A stretch of 64,000 bases of DNA from Crassaminicella profunda (GTDB lineage: Bacteria; Bacillota; Clostridia; Peptostreptococcales; Thermotaleaceae), in the NCBI RefSeq assembly GCF_019884785.1, contig NZ_CP082326.1, positions 1,543,355 through 1,607,354 on the forward strand, written 5' to 3'. Both the position numbers and the translations under genes were made by a program. This document shows positions 59,336 to 64,000 of this stretch, one piece after another. Positions within the stretch are counted from its first letter, which is position 1. Every line of letters starts with the position of its first letter. The notes under the pieces are model-generated. The model had not been told where the DNA came from. It made no database searches and was given only the letters and a program-made list of their open reading frames with translations.

Positions 59336-60098
59336 GATTTTTAAGTCTTCTTATGTACAAGTTGGTGATATGAAAGAACTTGGGATAGAAAGCATTCCTA
59401 AAGATTCTTTAGAAATTCATGTAGAGAAAGATTGTGAAGAAAAGCTCCAAGAAGAAAAGGAACCAGAAGTTGACTTTGAAGAAATTTATAATCAAAAAAT
59501 GCAAGAAATTGAAGCTTTAACCAAAAAAAAGTTAGAAGAAGCAGAAAGTCAAGCACAAACTATTATTAGTGATGCATATGAAGATTCAAAAAAAATATAT
59601 GAAAATGCAAAAAATGATGGCTTTACACAAGGAAAATCTGAAGGATATAAAGTAGGTAAAGAAGAAGCAGATAAGCTTATTAAAGAAGCTTTAGGTATAA
59701 AAAATGAAGTGATAATGACAAAGAAGGAGTTTACTTCAAAATTGGAGAAGGAAGGTATTGAGCTTATTATTGATACTGTAGAAAGAATATTAAATATGAA
59801 GGTAGAAGATTCCTATGAAACAATCATTGGACTTGTAAAAGCAGCTCTTAGTAAATGTGCTTATACAGAATCTTTAGTCCTTAGAGTGAGTCCTGATGAT
59901 TATGGTTATGCCATTAGTGCAAAGGATAAAATATTAGCTTTATCAGAAAATGTTGATGATATTAAGATTAAACAAGATCCTTCCTTAAAAAAGGGTAGTT
60001 GTATTTTGGATACAGTTTCAGGAAGCATTGATTCAAGTATAGAAACACAATTCAATCAAATTAAGTCATTATTTCATGAAATATTAGAGAGCGAGTGA
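59328..60098 (+). CDS. fliH: Flagellar export ATPase regulator FliH
   Basis: 256 residues from a TTG inside the fliG end, after GGAGGAGGGG. N-terminal SSYVQVG, a long coiled coil (~45-120) with alternating small residues, and a C-terminal FliH/V-type ATPase E-like domain (GIELIIDTVERILNMKVEDS). It binds and restrains FliI. Confidence 0.85.
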   Translation: MSRIFKSSYVQVGDMKELGIESIPKDSLEIHVEKDCEEKLQEEKEPEVDFEEIYNQKMQEIEALTKKKLEEAESQAQTIISDAYEDSKKIYENAKNDGFTQGKSEGYKVGKEEADKLIKEALGIKNEVIMTKKEFTSKLEKEGIELIIDTVERILNMKVEDSYETIIGLVKAALSKCAYTESLVLRVSPDDYGYAISAKDKILALSENVDDIKIKQDPSLKKGSCILDTVSGSIDSSIETQFNQIKSLFHEILESE

Positions 60099-60108
60099 TG
60101 GAGACGAA

Positions 60109-61416
60109 ATGCTTAATCTAGATAAATATAGATATGCTCTTGAAAATGCAAATTTGATTAAATATAGTGGAAAGGTTTCTCAAGTTGTAGGGCTAACAAT
60201 AGAATCGTTAGGCCCTGCCGTTAAATTAGGAGAACTGTGTTATATTTATCCATTAAAGGGAGTTGCTCCAATAAAAGCTGAAGTAGTAGGATTTAAAAAT
60301 CAAAAAGTATTACTAATGCCTTTAGGAGAAATGGATGGAATTGGACCTGGTAGTAAAGTTATTGCTACGGGGGAATTGTTATCCGTCAATGTGGGAGACG
60401 AGCTATTGGGTCGTATACTAGATGGATTAGGTAATCCTATAGATGATGGCGGAAGACTTTCTACTACAAAAAAATATCCAGTAAATAATCAACCTCCTAA
60501 TCCTTTGAAAAGAAAAAAAATAGAAGAAGTCTTATCTCTTGGAGTAAAAGCCATTGATGGATTATTAACTTGTGGAGTGGGACAAAGAATAGGTATATTT
60601 GCCGGAAGTGGTGTTGGAAAAAGTACGCTCATGGGAATGATTGCGAGAAATACAGAAGCAGATGTAAATGTGATTGCTTTGATTGGAGAGCGTGGTAGAG
60701 AGGTAAGAGAATTTATTGAAAAAGATTTACAAGAAGAAGGATTAAAAAGGTCTGTATTAGTGATAGCAACTTCTGACCAACCAGCATTGGTAAGAATGAA
60801 AGGGGCTCTACTTGCTACTTCTATTGCAGAATATTTTAGAGATCAAGGAAAAAAGGTAATGTTATTAATGGACTCATTGACAAGGTTTTCAATGGCACAG
60901 CGAGAGGTTGGTTTAGCAGTAGGAGAACCTCCTGTAACAAAAGGATATACCCCTTCTGTTTTTGCAGCTTTGCCTAAACTACTTGAAAGATCTGGAAACT
61001 CTGATAAAGGTTCTATAACAGCTCTATATACGGTACTTGTAGATGGAGATGATTTGAATGAACCTATTACAGATACAGCAAGAGGTATACTAGATGGACA
61101 TATTGTATTATCTAGAAAGCTTGCTAACAAAAACCATTATCCAGCTATTGATGTATTAGCAAGTGTTAGTAGAGTAATGCCTAATATTGTTGATGAAGAA
61201 CATAGAAAGTTTTCGGGTGAATTTAGAGACATATTAGCTACTTATAAAGATGCTGAAGATTTGATTAATATTGGAGCTTATGTAAGTGGAAGCAATCCTA
61301 AAATTGACCATGCTATAAAGATGATTGATGCATTAAATGGTTATTTGAGACAAGGTATACATGATAAGTTTAATTACAATGATGCAACCATACAAATGAA
61401 AGATCTTCTACAATAG
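60109..61416 (+). CDS. fliI: Flagellum-specific ATP synthase FliI
   Basis: 435 residues. Walker A GSGVGKST (~168-175), Walker B LLMDSLTRFSMAQRE, and the GYTPSVFAALPKLLERSGN and SVSRVMPNIV motifs of F1-beta-like export ATPases. It powers release of export substrates at the type III gate. Confidence 0.97.
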   Translation: MLNLDKYRYALENANLIKYSGKVSQVVGLTIESLGPAVKLGELCYIYPLKGVAPIKAEVVGFKNQKVLLMPLGEMDGIGPGSKVIATGELLSVNVGDELLGRILDGLGNPIDDGGRLSTTKKYPVNNQPPNPLKRKKIEEVLSLGVKAIDGLLTCGVGQRIGIFAGSGVGKSTLMGMIARNTEADVNVIALIGERGREVREFIEKDLQEEGLKRSVLVIATSDQPALVRMKGALLATSIAEYFRDQGKKVMLLMDSLTRFSMAQREVGLAVGEPPVTKGYTPSVFAALPKLLERSGNSDKGSITALYTVLVDGDDLNEPITDTARGILDGHIVLSRKLANKNHYPAIDVLASVSRVMPNIVDEEHRKFSGEFRDILATYKDAEDLINIGAYVSGSNPKIDHAIKMIDALNGYLRQGIHDKFNYNDATIQMKDLLQ

Positions 61417-61427
61417 AGGTGGTTTAA

Positions 61428-61871
61428 ATGCTTAAATTTTCTTTTAAATATCAGAACTTGTTAAAAGTGAAAGAAAAATATGAAGATGTAATAAAAGGGA
61501 AAATGCATAAAGCACAGTCAAAGCTACAAGATGAAAAAAAAAGGCTAGAGGAGTTAGAAAACCAAAAAAATGACTGTGGAAAGCGTATTGCTTTGAAAAT
61601 ACAAAGTGGTGCAAGTGTTGGAGATTTAAAGATATATGATTCATTTGTAATGGGTTTAAAAAGAAAGATAAGCGAACAAATGCAGATTGTTGAGCAGTGT
61701 AGTCATGAAGTCAATAAATGCAGACAAGACTTAATGAAAGCAGCTATGGAAAAGAGGACTTTTGAAAAACTAAAAGAGAAAGAAAAAGAAAATTTTTATT
61801 ATATGGAAAAAAAGGAAGAAGAAAACTTTGTAGATCAATTAGTAACATTTCAAAACTTTAAGAGTAATTAG
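61428..61871 (+). CDS. fliJ: Flagellar export chaperone FliJ
   Basis: 147 residues, almost entirely coiled coil (FSFKYQNLLKVKEKYED start, typical of FliJ). It escorts chaperones and activates the export gate; position after fliI is canonical. Confidence 0.85.
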   Translation: MLKFSFKYQNLLKVKEKYEDVIKGKMHKAQSKLQDEKKRLEELENQKNDCGKRIALKIQSGASVGDLKIYDSFVMGLKRKISEQMQIVEQCSHEVNKCRQDLMKAAMEKRTFEKLKEKEKENFYYMEKKEEENFVDQLVTFQNFKSN

Positions 61872-61880
61872 GGGGCAATA

Positions 61881-63134
61881 ATGGCAAAGTCTAAGGAAAT
61901 AGAAATAGAAAAAAAAAGTTTAGGAATAGGAAGAATTTTGTTTATTATAATAGCCGTTTTTATTACAATTCCTATCATTATTATGAGTATTGTTTATTAT
62001 ACGAATGATAACTTTAAGTTTGTAGCAAATAAATATTTAAGCCAGGTGTCTGGACCTATTGGAAAATATTTTGAAAGCTTTCCAACGAAAGAAGAAAAAG
62101 AAGTTAAAAAAAGAACGGTTGCAAAATATCTAATAAGCTTAGATGTGGAAAGTGCTTCTGATAAGTTGACGATTATTAAAAATGAAGATGAAAAGCTCTA
62201 TTCAGATTTGATTAAAATTTGTACACAGCTTAATTCTAATCAAACAAAAAAAATACTTGAGTATAGAAGAGAAGGTGCTGTAAAGAAAGATATTTTGACA
62301 TCTATTATAGAACAAATTAAAAATGATCAGATAAAAGAACTGCAGGAAAAGGCGAAATATTATGAAAACACGTCTTTGGTCAATGCCGTTAAGGAAATTA
62401 GTACAAACTTAATGAATGAGACAGTTTCGTATAGTACCATGGGGTTAACCATAGAGCAAATGAAAGAAGGAAATGCAGCAGACATTTTACAATGTTTAGA
62501 TGATGAAACAAAAAATAAGCTTTTGGCTAATTATCAATCAACTGAAAAAAGAAAAAAAATTACAAAGCTTTTAAGCCAAATGAATGATCGAAAAAAAGAA
62601 TTGATGAATATTGCAAATATATATAATTCTGAAAAGGCTGATAAGCTATTAGAGGATATTGGTAATGACCAAAAATACAAGATGAATGAATTGTCAATGA
62701 TCTATAGAAATATGAATATGCTAAAAGCAGCAAAGGTTCTTGCCAAGGTACAAGATAAAAACTTTACCTATAACCTTCTAGAACAGATTAAAAATGATGA
62801 AATGCTTACAAAGGAGAATGATCTATTAACTGAAGATTTGATGAATGCTATGAAAGTATATAGGGAATATGATAAGGAAATAGATGAATTAGTTAAAGTG
62901 TATACAAAAATGGAACCAAAGCAGATTGGAGACATGATTACTAAACTATTTAAAAGTCGCAAAGCACCAGAAAAGTATACTTTTAAGAATGAAGATCAAA
63001 TTACGATAACAGATCAGGATATAGCTATGAGTGTATTAAGAAAGCTTAAGGAAAAAACAGTGGCAGAAATACTTGCAAGCTTAGACAGTGATTTAGCTTC
63101 AGATATATCTAAAAAATTAACACTACCTGATTAA
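61881..63134 (+). CDS. MotE-like membrane coiled-coil protein
   Basis: 417 residues from the ATG after TTAGGGGGCAAT. One N-terminal helix (~19-40), then coiled-coil and repeated helical blocks, and near the end AMSVLRKLKEKTVAEILASLDSDLASDISKKL (split over the last 45 residues), like an MgtE-N/MotE fold. Members between fliJ and fliK are thought to act as chaperones for the stator or export apparatus. At 417 residues it is longer than the usual 200-300. Confidence 0.65.
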   Translation: MAKSKEIEIEKKSLGIGRILFIIIAVFITIPIIIMSIVYYTNDNFKFVANKYLSQVSGPIGKYFESFPTKEEKEVKKRTVAKYLISLDVESASDKLTIIKNEDEKLYSDLIKICTQLNSNQTKKILEYRREGAVKKDILTSIIEQIKNDQIKELQEKAKYYENTSLVNAVKEISTNLMNETVSYSTMGLTIEQMKEGNAADILQCLDDETKNKLLANYQSTEKRKKITKLLSQMNDRKKELMNIANIYNSEKADKLLEDIGNDQKYKMNELSMIYRNMNMLKAAKVLAKVQDKNFTYNLLEQIKNDEMLTKENDLLTEDLMNAMKVYREYDKEIDELVKVYTKMEPKQIGDMITKLFKSRKAPEKYTFKNEDQITITDQDIAMSVLRKLKEKTVAEILASLDSDLASDISKKLTLPD

Positions 63135-63156
63135 AAACTAGAAGGGAGGTGAAAAA

Positions 63157-64000
63157 ATGAATGGATTGATGATGAATCTAAATATTCAAACGAACAATAG
63201 AAAGCTAGTGGACAATCAAGCAAACAACTTCATAAAGACAAATAAAGAAAATTCTTTTGACAAGGTACTAAAAGGAAAAATGAAAGAGCCTAAAGAAGAT
63301 AAATTAAAACCATCTAAGGATGAAATGAAGAATGAAAGAACTGATTTTCAAAGGAAAGAATCTCAAGAAATCAAAAAAGAGAAACCTGTGAATGAAGCAA
63401 TAGATGAAGATCATATTGAAAATATAGAAGAAGATAAAAAAGAGAATATACCACAGGAAATGATGGAACTGATTGCTTCTTTGAACGTGTCTATAGAAGA
63501 ATTAGCTACAATACAGGAAACAGTAGAAAATAATGAAAATATAGCAATAAAATTCGAAGATATAAAATCACAGTTAAATAAAATACTATCTTTTATGGAA
63601 CAAAAAAACACAACGGATATAAAAGATAATGTGTTGTCAAAAGAGATGCTAGATCAGTTAAAAAGCCAATTAGAAATGCTATTTAATAAAGAGGAAATGA
63701 AGTTAGATTTACAAGATTTTCATAAAGTATTATCAAAACTTGAAAATTTACTAGCAGAAGAGACAACGAATAAAAATGAAACAAGCAGTATAGTGGCTAG
63801 TGAAGTAGTAAACAAAGGTGACATAGATGCTTTACATACAAAAGAAAAAACAGATTCTAATACGGATACTGTTCAAAAAGAACTATTTGTAGATACAAAG
63901 AATAAAGCTGAGACAAATGCAGAAAATGAAAAACAAATGTCTCAAAATGACAAAAATAGTGAAAAGTTTGGATTCTCGGCAAACAAAAATCAAAAAATAG
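63157..64000 (+). CDS. fliK: Flagellar hook-length control protein FliK (partial)
   Basis: ATG 63157 after GAAGGGAGGTG. The frame is open for 281 codons to the window edge. The visible part is the disordered, Lys/Glu/Asn-rich N-terminus typical of FliK; the conserved C-terminal domain lies beyond the edge. Assignment rests on position after fliJ and the motE-like gene plus composition. Confidence 0.7.
   Translation, partial: MNGLMMNLNIQTNNRKLVDNQANNFIKTNKENSFDKVLKGKMKEPKEDKLKPSKDEMKNERTDFQRKESQEIKKEKPVNEAIDEDHIENIEEDKKENIPQEMMELIASLNVSIEELATIQETVENNENIAIKFEDIKSQLNKILSFMEQKNTTDIKDNVLSKEMLDQLKSQLEMLFNKEEMKLDLQDFHKVLSKLENLLAEETTNKNETSSIVASEVVNKGDIDALHTKEKTDSNTDTVQKELFVDTKNKAETNAENEKQMSQNDKNSEKFGFSANKNQKI

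Noticed and set aside
1-64000. CRISPR arrays, tRNA or rRNA genes, insertion sequences
   Set aside because: Reading through the window I saw no spaced direct-repeat array, no tRNA-like CCA-ended cloverleaf region and no transposase. A dedicated RNA scan could still find a small RNA.

Overview
The window is AT-rich DNA from a flagellated, probably spore-forming member of the Clostridia. This is inferred from the host genes codY, topA, dprA and a clostridial flg/fli operon, from strong GGAGG ribosome sites, and from frequent TTG/GTG starts. About 1-50.15 kb is a nearly complete prophage of the contractile-tail (PBSX/Xkd-like myophage) type. From 50.16 kb on the DNA is host chromosome. The prophage sits inside comM (yifB): only the last third of that gene is present, and it begins abruptly at the conserved CPCG motif at 50.16 kb. 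The 5' part of comM and the left attachment site must lie left of the window.

Layout. (1) 1-6.3 kb, accessory left arm: the C-terminal part of a degenerate tyrosine recombinase, a four-helix membrane protein of the TRADD-N-associated kind, and a leftward cluster of a SIR2-like protein, two different RES-domain proteins and a membrane gene broken by a TGA codon. It looks like a NAD+-targeting conflict or defence cassette. (2) 6.4-7.3 kb, lysogeny switch: divergent XRE repressor and Cro-like genes with a consensus promoter overlapped by palindromic operators. (3) 7.3-19.8 kb, early region: many tiny genes including a Spo0E-like phosphatase, a Rad50-like ATPase/RecT/metallo-beta-lactamase recombination module, a replication initiator with a palindrome cluster that may be the origin, a G39P-like helicase loader, RecU, a metallopeptidase and a sigma-region-4-like late regulator. 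Three single genes point the other way and look like morons. (4) 20-21.2 kb, a multi-pass membrane gene ahead of the late genes. (5) 21.3-31.4 kb, packaging and head: TerS, TerL, portal-MuF fusion, protease with nested scaffold, decoration protein, capsid, connectors. (6) 30.3-41.4 kb, tail: sheath, tube, chaperone with a probable -1 frameshift, tape measure, LysM protein, baseplate set and fibre-like proteins. (7) 41.5-43.7 kb: NUDIX hydrolase, holin, amidase with an SLH module and an internal start, second small membrane protein. (8) 43.7-50.1 kb, right-arm cargo: secreted SPRY-FN3 protein, DUF5658-like membrane protein, SGNH hydrolase, LexA with a Y-family polymerase and SOS boxes, a tiny Gly/Cys-rich protein, and a tandem-HTH regulator whose reading frame runs across the attachment junction. 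(9) 50.16-64 kb, host: 3' comM, dprA, topA, codY, then flgB-flgC-fliE-fliF-fliG-fliH-fliI-fliJ-motE-like-fliK (fliK runs off the right edge).

How it fits together: the repressor/Cro switch governs the rightward early operon. The early operon ends in the ArpU/sigma-like regulator, followed directly by a candidate late promoter and then packaging, tail and lysis genes. Left and right arms carry lysogen-expressed cargo with its own promoters and terminators. Insertion into comM next to dprA may impair host transformation functions until the phage excises. No tRNA, rRNA or CRISPR array was seen.
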